Source: Neobacillus endophyticus
GTDB taxonomy: Bacteria; Bacillota; Bacilli; Bacillales; Cytobacillaceae
NCBI RefSeq assembly: GCF_013248975.1
Contig: NZ_JABRWH010000001.1
Coordinates: 1,598,501 to 1,662,500, forward strand
Length of the DNA: 64,000 bases
Reading direction: 5' to 3'
The translations under genes and the position numbers were made by a program. The notes beneath the pieces are model-generated. The model made no database searches and was not told where the DNA came from. It saw nothing but the letters and a program-made list of their open reading frames with translations. Position 1 is the first letter of the stretch, and each line of letters starts with the position of its first letter. This document shows, piece after piece, positions 37,015 to 46,649 of this stretch.

Positions 37015-38115
37015 TTATACATTAAAGCGGAAGTGGATAACGTCTCCGTCTTTTACTTCGTATTCTTTCCCCTCTAAGCGAACCTTGCCGGCTTCTTTCG
37101 CTGCATTGTAGCTGCCAGCCGCTAAAAGGTCAGCATAAGAAACGGTTTCAGCACGAATAAATCCGCGTTCAAAATCAGAATGGATAATCCCCGCACATTG
37201 CGGTGCCTTCATCCCTTTTCTAAATGTCCAGGCACGTACTTCCTGAACTCCTGCTGTGAAATAAGTAGCCAAACCAAGCAGGCTGTAAGCCGCACGAATT
37301 AATTGATCAAGACCTGATTCTTCAATTCCCAGCTCTTGAAGGAACATTGCCTTTTCTTCACCCTCAAGCTCAGCAATTTCCTCTTCAATTTTCGCACAAA
37401 CGACAATTACCTCTGCATTTTCTGCAGCTGCATATTCCCTTACCTTTTGTACATATTCATTATCGGATGAATCTGCAATATCATCTTCACTTACATTCGC
37501 CACATATAAAACAGGCTTAATGGTCAGTAAATGTAAATTTTTCACGAGCTTCATTTGCTCTTCTGTAAAATCAACGGAACGCGCCGGTTTTTCTGCTTCA
37601 AATGCTTCACGAAGCATGGATAGAATTTCAAATTCTGCTGCAGCGTCTTTATCTTTTTGCTTTGCCAATTTTTCTACGCGGCCAAACCGCTTTTCAACTG
37701 ATTCCATATCAGCCAAAATTAATTCCAAGTTAATCGTTTCAATATCAGAAATCGGATCCACCTTGCCCGATACGTGGGTAATATTATCATCTGCAAAGCA
37801 GCGGACAACCTGGCAGATGGCGTCTACTTCGCGAATATGGGAAAGGAATTTATTTCCTAATCCTTCACCTTTGCTGGCACCTTTTACAATCCCTGCAATA
37901 TCCGTAAATTCAAATGCCGTTGGAACAGTTTTTTTCGGCTGCACAAGCTCCGTTAATTTTTGCAAGCGATAATCGGGTACCTCAACAATCCCTACATTGG
38001 GGTCGATCGTACAGAAAGGATAGTTTGCTGATTCTGCCCCCGCCTGGGTAATCGCATTAAATAATGTCGATTTACCCACGTTTGGCAGTCCAACAATACC
38101 TGCTGTTAAAGCCAT
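37015..38115 (-). CDS. ychF: redox-regulated ATPase YchF/YyaF
   Basis: This 366-residue Obg-family P-loop protein prefers ATP. The nucleotide motif is GLPNVGKSTLFNAIT (residues 8-22), followed by DIAGIVKGASKGEGLGNKFL. A coiled-coil insert and a C-terminal TGS domain follow (EVRAWTFRKGMKAPQCAG through GDVIHFRFNV). It binds ribosomes and modulates stress responses. The length and the neighbours (rpsF downstream, oxidoreductase upstream) match B. subtilis yyaF. Confidence 0.96.
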   Translation of the reverse strand: MALTAGIVGLPNVGKSTLFNAITQAGAESANYPFCTIDPNVGIVEVPDYRLQKLTELVQPKKTVPTAFEFTDIAGIVKGASKGEGLGNKFLSHIREVDAICQVVRCFADDNITHVSGKVDPISDIETINLELILADMESVEKRFGRVEKLAKQKDKDAAAEFEILSMLREAFEAEKPARSVDFTEEQMKLVKNLHLLTIKPVLYVANVSEDDIADSSDNEYVQKVREYAAAENAEVIVVCAKIEEEIAELEGEEKAMFLQELGIEESGLDQLIRAAYSLLGLATYFTAGVQEVRAWTFRKGMKAPQCAGIIHSDFERGFIRAETVSYADLLAAGSYNAAKEAGKVRLEGKEYEVKDGDVIHFRFNV

Positions 38116-38220
38116 TCACGTTCACTCCTCAATAAAAGTCAATCTATTTGAAAAATTAGTTCACTATTCAATAGACAAGCCTTTCACAATTATAGATTTT
38201 AATGTATAAAAAAACAAGAA

Positions 38221-38243
38221 AAACTGCTGCCTTTGGCAACAGT
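38221..38243 (-). terminator. terminator of the molybdopterin oxidoreductase gene
   Basis: AACTGTTGCC pairs with GGCAGCAGTT around AAA, followed by a T-rich run on the minus strand. It overlaps the stop-codon end of the gene. Confidence 0.75.
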
Positions 38244-40249
38244 TAACTTAATTTCACCAGATTCACAAGACAATCATATAAAGTGCTTCCCAAACCATTA
38301 TCCGATTCCCTGCTTGACGTAAGATTATTGACAGCCCCGCCGAATTCCTTCCATATTCCCTCGTCGATATTGATTGTGTCAGGATGTACAGCTGGCAAAA
38401 TCGAGACATAACCATATACTTCACCGCGGTCATTCCAGACTCTTACGTAATCGCCATTTTGTAACGCTAATTCATTGGCGATATTTTGCGCTACTTCTAC
38501 TTTTAATTTCACTTTCCCCTCAAACAAATGATAATTCTGGGAGTGATTCGAGCGCAGCGGATGGATCGTCAGCAGATGATAGGGATAGTTTTTGGCAAGA
38601 CTTGGATTAGACCACTTGGATTCTTCAGGGATTGCCAATGCCAGAAGGCCCGTTCCAGTTTTTTGTTGTCCTAAAAGGGAGGTAAACTCAAATTTCCCTG
38701 TTGGTGTAGCAAACTTTCGATCATGCCAAGGAATTTTTACAACCGGGAGCTCCAGGGTATGCTCATCCATTAATTTTTCAAGAGTTAAACCGTGCTTTTC
38801 TAACGGCTTCAAGGTCATCTTCAGCCACTCTTCTCTTGAATGCTTGAAATGTTCACTAAATCCAAGCCGTTCCGCCAGTTGTGACCAAATTTCTAAATCC
38901 GATTTGGCTTTACCAGGGGCTGTGACAAGTTTCGGTCCATAATTGACATAATGATGATACATAGAGGAATAATAAAAATCCTCTTCCTCAAAGGCTGTCG
39001 TAACAGGCAGGACATAATTTGCAAGACGCGCTGTGTCCGTCATGTATTGCTCCATGACCACTAGGGTGTCAACCGATGAGAAGGCCTTTTCGACTATTGA
39101 GGAGTCAGGAACCTGTGTCAGGGGGTTACCGCAAGTTACCACAATCATTTTAATTTCTGGATTTTTAGCTGTTAACACCATTTCTGCCTGCTTCATAATC
39201 GGAATTTGCCTGTGGCTTTGCTTGTGGTTTGGCAGTGTTAATTCATCAAAAGCAAAGCTTTGCCCAACCTGGATGTTGGCATAGTTAGCTCCGCCGCCGG
39301 CAATACCAATGTTGCCGCTGATTGCTACAAGAGCATCAATTAAGCGGATCGTATTCCCGCCATTTTTATAACGCTGCATCCCCAGCCCCATAAAAGTACT
39401 TGTTGGTTTATCTGCATAAATCTGCGCCAATTTGGTAATATCCTCAACTGGGACCTCCGTCATGTCGCTGATTTTCTCAACTGTGATTTCATTAAGCAGC
39501 TCTGTTAAATCAGCAAAACCATATGTGAATTGTTCAATAAACGTGTGATCCTCTAATCCTAGGCGGAGGATTTCCTTCATAATTCCTGCTGCCAGCAATC
39601 CGTCCATTCCCGGCTTAATGGAAATATGTTCATCAGCAATTTTAGCTGTGGCATTAAATATCGGGTCAATCACCAAAAGACGGGCACCCAGCTTTTTCGC
39701 CTCAATTAGTTTTTCATAAAAGTGCATATTCGTTCTGGCAACATTTCTGCCCCAAACAATTATGTTTTTACTATGGTAAATATCATTTGGTTCATGACTA
39801 TTCGCAGAACCAAAGTCCCACTTTTGGGCTTCAATTCCTGCACCCCAGCATAGTGAACCATAAAGCTCTGTTACACCGCCATAGCAGTTAAAAAAGCGCT
39901 GATCCAAATTTTTTAAGATTCCATTATTAGCATAATCATGACTGTGTAACACAGCTGTTGAACCGTATTGGTCTTTTATTGTGTTGAGTTTGCAGGCTAT
40001 TTCGTCAAGTGCCTGTTCCCAAGAGATTTCCTGAAATGTCCCATTTATCTTTTTTAAGGGGTGCAATAACCGTTGTGGAGAGTTAGCTCTAGCTGCAAGC
40101 ATCCGCCCACGGCCGCAAATTTTCCCTTTTGTAATAGGATGATCTGGGTCTCCTTCTACCTTCACTACTTGTTCATTTTCAACTGTTACGAGTAAACCAC
40201 AGCTGTCCCAGCAGTTTAAAGGACAGGCAGCTTTAAGCACTTCCGTCAA
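38243..40249 (-). CDS. yyaE: molybdopterin-dependent oxidoreductase (YyaE-like)
   Basis: This is a 668-residue member of the DMSO-reductase/formate-dehydrogenase superfamily. The N-terminus has an [4Fe-4S] motif, CPLNCWDSCGL...KGKICGRG. The molybdopterin-binding domains follow (SLCWGAGIEAQKW, IIVWGRNVARTN, GNPLTQVPDS), and the C-terminal barrel has HPLRSNHSQNYHL. There is no Tat signal, so it is cytoplasmic. The reaction is unknown. TTG 40249 behind GGGGGTGG is the likely start; an in-frame ATG at 40270 has no ribosome site. B. subtilis yyaE occupies the same place. No electron-transfer partner gene is adjacent. Confidence 0.88.
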   Translation of the reverse strand: MTEVLKAACPLNCWDSCGLLVTVENEQVVKVEGDPDHPITKGKICGRGRMLAARANSPQRLLHPLKKINGTFQEISWEQALDEIACKLNTIKDQYGSTAVLHSHDYANNGILKNLDQRFFNCYGGVTELYGSLCWGAGIEAQKWDFGSANSHEPNDIYHSKNIIVWGRNVARTNMHFYEKLIEAKKLGARLLVIDPIFNATAKIADEHISIKPGMDGLLAAGIMKEILRLGLEDHTFIEQFTYGFADLTELLNEITVEKISDMTEVPVEDITKLAQIYADKPTSTFMGLGMQRYKNGGNTIRLIDALVAISGNIGIAGGGANYANIQVGQSFAFDELTLPNHKQSHRQIPIMKQAEMVLTAKNPEIKMIVVTCGNPLTQVPDSSIVEKAFSSVDTLVVMEQYMTDTARLANYVLPVTTAFEEEDFYYSSMYHHYVNYGPKLVTAPGKAKSDLEIWSQLAERLGFSEHFKHSREEWLKMTLKPLEKHGLTLEKLMDEHTLELPVVKIPWHDRKFATPTGKFEFTSLLGQQKTGTGLLALAIPEESKWSNPSLAKNYPYHLLTIHPLRSNHSQNYHLFEGKVKLKVEVAQNIANELALQNGDYVRVWNDRGEVYGYVSILPAVHPDTINIDEGIWKEFGGAVNNLTSSRESDNGLGSTLYDCLVNLVKLS

Positions 40250-40311
40250 AATTCCACCCCCAGAATACATAACTATATATCTACTATTCTAATAAGAATA
40301 GTCCAGTTTAC

Positions 40312-40346
40312 CAAAAAAAGAAAGCATGAATTAGTCTTCATGCTTA
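40312..40346 (-). terminator. terminator of the DUF951 gene
   Basis: AAGCATGAA pairs with TTCATGCTT around GACTAA on the minus strand, followed by T-rich sequence. It overlaps the end of the DUF951 gene. Confidence 0.75.
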
Positions 40347-40528
40347 ACCAATATTTTCTTCATTTTTCGTGCAAATTCTCTTCTTGGAATCATAACACTA
40401 TGACCGCAGCCTTCACATTTTATTCGTATATCCATTCCCATTCGGATAATTTTCCAGCGGTTTGTTCCGCATGGATGCTGCTTCTTCATTTCAACAATGT
40501 CATTAATCGCAAATTCCTTTTCTTCCAC
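40331..40528 (-). CDS. DUF951 family protein (YyzM)
   Basis: This 65-residue protein of the DUF951 family has FAINDIVEMKKQHPCGTNRWKI, then IKCEGCGHSVMIPRREF. One Cys lies in HPCG and two in CEGCG, compatible with a small zinc-binding SH3-like fold. The function is unknown. It follows the mscS-type channel by 18 bp and is probably co-transcribed with it, an arrangement common in Bacilli. Confidence 0.9.
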   Translation of the reverse strand: MEEKEFAINDIVEMKKQHPCGTNRWKIIRMGMDIRIKCEGCGHSVMIPRREFARKMKKILVKHED

Positions 40529-40546
40529 TGCTATTCCTCCTTCCCG

Positions 40547-41422
40547 TTATTTCGGTTGTTCCGTTCCACTTGGATACATGACAAGCCTAGGCGGCGGTAC
40601 TTTAATCCCTTGTTCGTCTAACAGCAATTTAATATCCTTGCGGAGGGCTCTTGCTATCCCGGATTGTTTCATTGGCAATGTTTCTGCTACGATGCGGAGC
40701 ACGACCTCCGTTGGACCCATCGTTTGAATCCCCAGTAGCTCAGGTTCTTTAATCAGTTCTTCATATTGTTCAGGCATGTTTTTTAAGGAATCTTCAATCA
40801 CCTTTTCAGCCCGTTCTATATCCTCGCCATAAGAAATGGCAATATCGACAACGGCTATACTGTTATTTAAAGAAAAGTTCGTTACCTGTGTAATACTTCC
40901 ATTCGGTAAGATATGAAGCTCACCAGTCCAGCTCTTGATCTTTGTCGTTCTTAATCCGATGGCCTCTACATTTCCTTCAAATTGACCAACACGGATATGG
41001 TCACCGACAGAGAACTGATCTTCAAATATAATGAAAAAGCCAGAAATAATATCTTTCACCAAGTTTTGAGCCCCAAACCCTACAGCCAATCCGACAATAC
41101 CTGCACCAGCGATCAGGGCCTGGACATTAATTCCCATCACTGAAAGTATCATCATAAAGGCTATAAAATAGACTACATAGGATAGGATATTATCCAGAAG
41201 CTTTGCAAGGGTCTCTTCCCGCCGGCCTGAAGTTTTGGCGAGGGGAGAGAGATTTCTGATTTTAAAAATATTTTGGATCGCTAGTTCTCCAATTTTTATT
41301 AATACCTTTGCAATAATTAAGATGAAAATAATTTTTAATAAGCCTCCGCCAAAGCTTAACCAAGTTTCTTCACTTTTTAATTTATCGATAAGTAGTTGCA
41401 TGCTTTTTGCTGTAAAAATCAT
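40547..41422 (-). CDS. small-conductance mechanosensitive channel (MscS family)
   Basis: This 291-residue channel opens under membrane tension to release solutes. Three hydrophobic segments (about 25-45, 75-95, 98-125) end in the pore helix ALIAGAGIVGLAVGFGAQNLVKDIISGFFI. The MscS beta domain follows (DQFSVGDHIRVGQFEGNVEAIGLRTT). The length is close to E. coli MscS (286) and B. subtilis YkuT. It lies upstream of DUF951 and is divergent from yyaC. Confidence 0.95.
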   Translation of the reverse strand: MIFTAKSMQLLIDKLKSEETWLSFGGGLLKIIFILIIAKVLIKIGELAIQNIFKIRNLSPLAKTSGRREETLAKLLDNILSYVVYFIAFMMILSVMGINVQALIAGAGIVGLAVGFGAQNLVKDIISGFFIIFEDQFSVGDHIRVGQFEGNVEAIGLRTTKIKSWTGELHILPNGSITQVTNFSLNNSIAVVDIAISYGEDIERAEKVIEDSLKNMPEQYEELIKEPELLGIQTMGPTEVVLRIVAETLPMKQSGIARALRKDIKLLLDEQGIKVPPPRLVMYPSGTEQPK

Positions 41423-41597
41423 TTATACACCTTCCTTAGCCTTTCTTATCCTCCATTTTAACAATTTTTCTAGATAGAGAACAGCATTGTGTTAATACTT
41501 TTATTCCCCTGTTTATGTATAGATTTCCGATATTTTCCGTATACTATTAAGGCAAAATGCTTTTTTTCACTTTAGTATTTATTTAAGGAGTGGACTT

Positions 41598-42212
41598 ATG
41601 AATCTGAAAGCTCAGCTTTTTGACAGGAGGGTAAAGGCACAAATAAATCATGATGATGTTCATGCTGCAGAAGACTTGGCAGTTGAATTACTTTCCAGCA
41701 TACCATCCATTACCATTCGCCCCATTGTGTTTGTTTGTATTGGTACGGACCGCTCCACAGGAGATTCATTAGGACCACTTGTTGGCACTTTGTTAGAAGA
41801 GAAAAAACTTCAATCGTTCCATATCTATGGAACACTGGATGAGCCCATTCATGCTGTAAATCTAGAAGAAAGACTAAATGAGATTACAGCAAAACATATT
41901 AATCCCTATATGATTGGCATTGATGCTTGTTTAGGCAGGATCAAAAATGTCGGAGCTATTCAACTTGGAAACGGCCCTGTCAAACCTGGGGCAGGTGTAA
42001 ATAAGCAGCTTCCTCCCGTTGGCGATATACATATCACTGGAATAGTGAATGTCAGCGGATTTATGGAGTTTTTTGTTTTACAAAATACCCGATTAAATTT
42101 GGTTATGAAAATGGCTAAAACAATTTCAGAAGGGATCCATAAAGCCAGCCTTGTTTATCCAACACAAAGGTGGTCCCCATTCAAATGGCTTGATGAAGAG
42201 AAGACAAATTAA
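41598..42212 (+). CDS. yyaC: YyaC, DUF1256 sporulation protein
   Basis: This 204-residue protein of the DUF1256 family resembles the germination protease in fold. It contains FVCIGTDRSTGDSLGPLVG (residues 46-64) and YMIGIDACLG. It is made during sporulation in B. subtilis. It is the only plus-strand gene in this stretch and is divergent from mscS, with its own promoter region and a strong GGAG site. A shared terminator follows. Confidence 0.93.
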   Translation: MNLKAQLFDRRVKAQINHDDVHAAEDLAVELLSSIPSITIRPIVFVCIGTDRSTGDSLGPLVGTLLEEKKLQSFHIYGTLDEPIHAVNLEERLNEITAKHINPYMIGIDACLGRIKNVGAIQLGNGPVKPGAGVNKQLPPVGDIHITGIVNVSGFMEFFVLQNTRLNLVMKMAKTISEGIHKASLVYPTQRWSPFKWLDEEKTN

Positions 42213-42250
42213 AAGGAGCAAGGATAAAATCCTGATGCTCCTTTTTTTAT
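42212..42250. terminator. bidirectional terminator between yyaC and the DUF554 gene
   Basis: AAAAGGAGCA pairs with TGCTCCTTTT around a 15-base loop, with A-run and T-run on opposite sides. It serves two convergent genes. Confidence 0.85.
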
Positions 42251-42257
42251 TTACAAA

Positions 42258-42971
42258 TTAAAAATATAAATGATAAATGTACATAGCTGTTGAAATGACT
42301 CCAACCACGATGACTCCTGGAAGGAGGTTCGCCACTTTTATTTTTGTTAGCCCTACTAAATTAAGACCAATCGCAAAAATCATAATTCCCCCTGCAGAGG
42401 TCATTTCAACTATAAATTGATTCATTAGTGCTTTTGGCACAAGGTGGTCAATTTGGGTTGCAAATAGGGCGATCAGACCTTCATAAATAAAAACTGGAAT
42501 AGCGGAGAATAAAACTCCAATTCCTAGTGTTGTAGTCAGAATTAGGGCTGTAAATCCGTCTATAATGGACTTCATATAAAGAACCCCATGATCCCCACGG
42601 ATGCCGCTGTCTAGCGCACCAATAATAGCCATTGCCCCAATGCAAAATATAAGTGTCGCGGTGACAAACCCTTCCGAGATGCTGCCTTTCTCGCTAGAGC
42701 CAATCTTTTTTTCCAGCCATAGTCCTAAATCATTTAGTTTTTCTTCTAATGCCAGTTGTTCTCCAATGACGGCTCCAAAAACAAGGCTGATAATGACCAC
42801 CAAAAAGTTTTCACTTTTCAAGCCCATTTGCAGGCCAAGAACCATAACGGAAAGACCAATCGCATACATAACCGTAGTCTTCATGCCTTCAGGTATCCGA
42901 TTAAGTACTTTTCCCAGCAGTGTTCCAACAATAATCAAAAGTCCATTTACAAGTGCTCCTAATATAAACAT
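42258..42971 (-). CDS. DUF554 family membrane protein (YqgA/YdfK type)
   Basis: This 237-residue integral membrane protein has about seven hydrophobic helices. It shows the family features GALVNGLLIIVGTLLGKVLNR at the start and GAMAIIGALDSGIRGDHGVLYMKS in the middle. Some members are proposed transporters, but no substrate is known. It lies 80 bp after spo0J and reads the same way, though the terminator at 43026 suggests separate transcription. B. subtilis has spoIIM-like yyaD near here instead, so this is a local difference. Confidence 0.88.
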   Translation of the reverse strand: MFILGALVNGLLIIVGTLLGKVLNRIPEGMKTTVMYAIGLSVMVLGLQMGLKSENFLVVIISLVFGAVIGEQLALEEKLNDLGLWLEKKIGSSEKGSISEGFVTATLIFCIGAMAIIGALDSGIRGDHGVLYMKSIIDGFTALILTTTLGIGVLFSAIPVFIYEGLIALFATQIDHLVPKALMNQFIVEMTSAGGIMIFAIGLNLVGLTKIKVANLLPGVIVVGVISTAMYIYHLYF

Positions 42972-43025
42972 TGTGAATACCCCTTTTTCTGTCTCTTAAG
43001 ATCTGCTCCATTCCCATAGGCTTTT

Positions 43026-43055
43026 CAAAAAAAATAAACCATCCTCTAGATGGTT
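43026..43055 (-). terminator. terminator of spo0J
   Basis: AACCATC pairs with GATGGTT around TAGAG on the minus strand, followed by TATTTTTTTT, next to the spo0J stop. Confidence 0.85.
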
Positions 43056-43908
43056 ATATGGCATCTTCCTGATCCAGCAATTCCAGGATCCGTTCCAAGT
43101 CCTCTTGGGAGAAAAATTCAATTTCGATTTTCCCTTTATTTTTATTTTGCTTAATATGGACGGTTGTGCCAAACCGTTCTCCCAATGAATGTTCGTGTTC
43201 TTTAATAAACACATCTTTCTTCGTTTCAGGCTTTTTTGTTTCACGTGAAACATTTTCGTTTAATAGCTGAATCCATTTTTCCAGCTGACGGACATTTAAT
43301 GATTCTTTTATTACTCTATCTACAACAGCCGGAAGTTTAGCCTTTTGCCTTAATCCAAGCAATGCCCGTCCATGTCCCATTGATATTTTTCCATCGGAAA
43401 TCAACTCCTGAATGGCAGGAGGAAGGGAGAGGAGACGAATATGGTTGGCAATATGCGGACGGCTTTTCCCTAAACGCTTTGCTACTTCTTCCTGGGTCAG
43501 CTTAAGCTTTTCCATTAACGTCTGATAGGCCAGTCCCTCTTCGATTGGGTTTAAATCCTCCCGCTGGAGATTTTCAAGAACAGCAAGTTCCATCATTTGC
43601 TGCTCAGAAAACTCTCTGACTACCGCAGGTACCGTTTCAAGCTTCGCCTCTTTGGCAGCGCGGTAGCGCCGTTCCCCGACAACAATTTCATACCCTTTTA
43701 TGCTGCTTTTACGAACAATCAGCGGCTGAAGGATTCCATGCTCTAATATGGATGCTTTTAATTCCTCAATGGATTCTTGTTGGAAAATCTTCCGAGGCTG
43801 ATATGGATTGGGCCGCAGTTCCTTCAGTTTAATTTCTTGGACTGTTTCTTCTTTGCTTACTTCTGTATTAAAGAATGCATTAAGTCCTTTTCCTAACCCT
43901 TTAGCCAT
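43054..43908 (-). CDS. spo0J: chromosome-partitioning protein Spo0J/ParB
   Basis: This 284-residue CTP-dependent DNA clamp loads at parS and recruits condensin. The N-terminal CTPase region has RPNPYQPRKIF and GYEIVVGERRYRAAK (residues 30-80). The HTH domain follows (LTQEEVAKRLGKSRPHIANHIRLLSLP), and then the C-terminal dimer domain. It overlaps soj by 8 bp. The gene holds a perfect parS at 43237-43252, as does B. subtilis spo0J. Confidence 0.96.
   Translation of the reverse strand: MAKGLGKGLNAFFNTEVSKEETVQEIKLKELRPNPYQPRKIFQQESIEELKASILEHGILQPLIVRKSSIKGYEIVVGERRYRAAKEAKLETVPAVVREFSEQQMMELAVLENLQREDLNPIEEGLAYQTLMEKLKLTQEEVAKRLGKSRPHIANHIRLLSLPPAIQELISDGKISMGHGRALLGLRQKAKLPAVVDRVIKESLNVRQLEKWIQLLNENVSRETKKPETKKDVFIKEHEHSLGERFGTTVHIKQNKNKGKIEIEFFSQEDLERILELLDQEDAI
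43237..43252. promoter_or_regulatory. parS: parS site inside spo0J
   Basis: TGTTTCACGTGAAACA is a perfect 16-bp palindrome and consensus ParB site. It sits within the spo0J frame, the position of the strongest parS in B. subtilis. Confidence 0.95.
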
Positions 43909-44662
43909 TCGAAACCACTTCCTTTGCTAAATCCAAATAAACTTCAGCTCCACGGGATTTGGCATCATAGGTAATAATCGGTTCCCCATGACTCGGAGCC
44001 TCACTTAGACGTACGTTTCTTGGAATAATGGTTTTATAGACTTTATCCTGAAAATATTTTTTCACTTCTTCAATGACTTGAAGACCAAGGTTTGTCCTGG
44101 CATCCAGCATTGTTAATAAAACACCCTCAATTTTTAATTCCTGGTTCAAATGTTTTTGTACCAGCCTTACAGTGTTTAATAATTGGCTTAGACCCTCGAG
44201 TGCATAATATTCACACTGAACAGGGATTAACACAGCATCAGAAGCGGTTAAGGCATTAATAGTTAACAGCCCCAATGACGGCGGGCAGTCAATAATGACA
44301 TAATCAAATTGATTTTTCACTTCTTCGAGCGCGCGTTTTAAACGAACTTCTCTCGAAATGGTTGGCACCAGTTCAATCTCCGCTCCAGCAAGCTGGATTG
44401 TAGCCGGGATGCAATATAAATTCTCAACAGCTGTGGTCTTAATCACTTCTTTAGCTTCTACATCATCCACTAAAACATCGTATATACACTGATTTACTTC
44501 TGCTTTCTCAATTCCAACTCCGCTCGTTGCATTTCCCTGCGGGTCAATGTCTACTAATAAGACACGTTTCCCTATGTAAGCTAAGCAGGCACCTAGGTTG
44601 ACAGAAGTAGTGGTTTTACCGACTCCGCCTTTTTGATTAGCGATGGAAAGGACCTTACCCAC
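43901..44662 (-). CDS. soj: ParA-family ATPase Soj
   Basis: This 253-residue Walker-type ATPase drives origin segregation with Spo0J and regulates DnaA. The deviant Walker A KGGVGKTTTSVNLG (residues 10-23) includes the signature lysine. LLVDIDPQGNATSG and YVIIDCPPSLGLLT carry the A' and B motifs. The length is standard. It is co-transcribed with spo0J, with overlapping frames. Confidence 0.97.
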   Translation of the reverse strand: MGKVLSIANQKGGVGKTTTSVNLGACLAYIGKRVLLVDIDPQGNATSGVGIEKAEVNQCIYDVLVDDVEAKEVIKTTAVENLYCIPATIQLAGAEIELVPTISREVRLKRALEEVKNQFDYVIIDCPPSLGLLTINALTASDAVLIPVQCEYYALEGLSQLLNTVRLVQKHLNQELKIEGVLLTMLDARTNLGLQVIEEVKKYFQDKVYKTIIPRNVRLSEAPSHGEPIITYDAKSRGAEVYLDLAKEVVSNG

Positions 44663-44879
44663 GATGTCACCTACCCTTTAATTCTCCAAATATCTTACTT
44701 TATTATTCTATCAAATAAAAAAACTTCTTACTTCATATTTCAACATTTGAATAAAGAAAAATTCCATTTTTTTATTTTATCATGAATTTGAAAAGTTGTA
44801 TTTTATTTTCAAAAAATATTCAGCTGGAGGGGGAGTATTATTTTGCCAGAAATGGTTTAGATCGGCATCATAGCACACA

Positions 44880-44913
44880 AAAAAGGACCAAACAATTATT
44901 TGATCCTTTTAAA
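44880..44913 (-). terminator. terminator of noc
   Basis: AAAAGGATCAAA pairs with TTTGGTCCTTTT on the minus strand, followed by TTTTTT, directly after the noc stop. Confidence 0.85.
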
Positions 44914-44916
44914 TCG

Positions 44917-45792
44917 TTATTTTTTCTTTGGAATTTTGATGGTAAATTGGTAAAAATCTTCAAATTCTTCTTCTTCAGATGCAAGATTAATCCCACTATC
45001 CGTTACCATGCTTAATGATTGGCGGATGGTATTCACTGCAATTCTCATATCTTTGCTGAAGGCCTTGCGTTTTGGTCTTGGCTTCACGCTTTTTTGCTCA
45101 AGCAGTCTTACCACTCTTTCTTCCGTTTGCTTTACATTTAAATTCTTTTCAATAATCTCTTCCAGTAGCGCCACTTGTTTCTCAGGATCCTTTAGTGGAA
45201 TAAGCGATCTAGCATGACGCTCGGTAATCGTCTTATTTAATAATGCGTCCTGGATAGGTTGAGGCAATTTAAGCAGCCTCAGTTTGTTTGCAACTGTGGA
45301 CTGCCCTTTGCCCAAACGCTGGGCAAGTGCCTCTTGTGTTAAATTATGAAGCTCGAGCAGTTTACCGTAAGCATATGCCTCTTCAATTGGAGAGAGCTCT
45401 TCTCGCTGCAAGTTTTCAATAAGGGCTACCGAAGCCGTTTCTGTATCAGTTAAATTTTTAATAATAGCCGGTGCTTCTGTCCAGCCAAGCTTTTTCATTG
45501 CCCGCCAGCGTCTTTCCCCGGCAATAATTTCATATTTTCCTGCAGCAAATTCCCGGACAACAATTGGCTGGATAATCCCATGTATATGAATAGTTCTTGA
45601 TAATTCTTCGATTTTTTCTTCATCAAATACGGTTCGCGGCTGAAAGCGGTTAGGAACTATTTGATTGATCGGTATTTTCCTTATTTCCTCGTTTTTTTCT
45701 GCTGTCAGTTCTTTATCGAGCTCAAGTGTTTGATCTCCCCTGTCACCAAGACCAAAAAAACGCGTTAACGAATTTTTCATCCCCGACACCAC
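44917..45792 (-). CDS. noc: nucleoid occlusion protein Noc
   Basis: This 291-residue ParB-family paralogue binds its own sites and blocks division over the nucleoid. An amphipathic N-terminus ([13 protein letters not shown]) fits the known membrane-targeting helix, so the ATG three codons inside the longest frame is a good alternative start. The CTPase domain has [10 protein letters not shown] and [16 protein letters not shown], and the HTH is [24 protein letters not shown]. It is separated from soj by 250 bp with a terminator, and lies next to rsmG as in B. subtilis. Confidence 0.95.
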   Translation of the reverse strand: MVSGMKNSLTRFFGLGDRGDQTLELDKELTAEKNEEIRKIPINQIVPNRFQPRTVFDEEKIEELSRTIHIHGIIQPIVVREFAAGKYEIIAGERRWRAMKKLGWTEAPAIIKNLTDTETASVALIENLQREELSPIEEAYAYGKLLELHNLTQEALAQRLGKGQSTVANKLRLLKLPQPIQDALLNKTITERHARSLIPLKDPEKQVALLEEIIEKNLNVKQTEERVVRLLEQKSVKPRPKRKAFSKDMRIAVNTIRQSLSMVTDSGINLASEEEEFEDFYQFTIKIPKKK

Positions 45793-45914
45793 CTTTATGA
45801 AACTCCCTATTACTTATTCGTTGCACCAAATAATTCTTCCTGCCTAGGATAACATGTTCGCGCAAAAATTGTTAGCCCCCATCATAGCCAATCACTTTGC
45901 ACGGAAGTTTCACC

Positions 45915-46631
45915 TTATTCGATTGGCATTTTCCCAGGAGTCCCAGGCTTCCTAGGGAATTTCTTTGGCGTTTGCTTTTCCTTTTTTATAATAATAATAT
46001 TACGTTCACTTTCCTCAAGCGGCAATGTAAAAGTAAACACCTTTTCCATTTTGCCGCCAAGAGTGGATATTGCTTTTTGAGCTGTTTTCAATTCATCCTC
46101 TGCATGTAAAGCTTTTAACGCCACAAAGTGTCCACCTACTTTTGCAAGCGGAAGGCAAAATTCACTTAAGACAGACATTCTGGCCACTGCTCTTGCCGTG
46201 ACAAGATCAAACTTTTCCCGGAAAATAGGGTTCACACCGAAGGTTTCAGCACGATCGTGGATAAATTGGACATTCTCAATTTTTAAAACTGTTGCAAGAT
46301 GATTTAAAAATGAAATCCGTTTATTAAGTGAATCAACAATTGTCACTTGCAACTGAGGAAAAACTATTTTTAACGGAATGCTCGGGAAACCGGCACCAGC
46401 CCCTACATCACAAAGTGTTAAAGGAGCGGTAAAATCAAAATAAAAGGCCGCTGATATCGAATCATAAAAATGTTTCAAATAGACGTCTGACTTTTCTGTA
46501 ATAGCTGTTAAGTTCATCTTTTCATTCCACTCAACAAGTGTCTTATAATAGGTGTCAAACTGTTCCAACTGCTGATCCGTCAGCTCGATCCCCTTTTCCT
46601 TAAGGGTTAAGGCAAATTGTTCGACATTCAT
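45915..46631 (-). CDS. rsmG: 16S rRNA (guanine-527 N7)-methyltransferase RsmG
   Basis: This 238-residue enzyme methylates G527 of 16S rRNA with S-adenosylmethionine. It shows [22 protein letters not shown] and the cofactor-binding [17 protein letters not shown], then ERAKSEFDLV-like [11 protein letters not shown] use ATG 46631 ([10 protein letters not shown]), which has GAGG eight bases upstream and matches the family length. The longer frame would begin at the mnmG stop. It follows mnmG directly. Confidence 0.95.
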   Translation of the reverse strand: MNVEQFALTLKEKGIELTDQQLEQFDTYYKTLVEWNEKMNLTAITEKSDVYLKHFYDSISAAFYFDFTAPLTLCDVGAGAGFPSIPLKIVFPQLQVTIVDSLNKRISFLNHLATVLKIENVQFIHDRAETFGVNPIFREKFDLVTARAVARMSVLSEFCLPLAKVGGHFVALKALHAEDELKTAQKAISTLGGKMEKVFTFTLPLEESERNIIIIKKEKQTPKKFPRKPGTPGKMPIE

Positions 46632-46649
46632 GTTCTTTTCCTCACTCAT

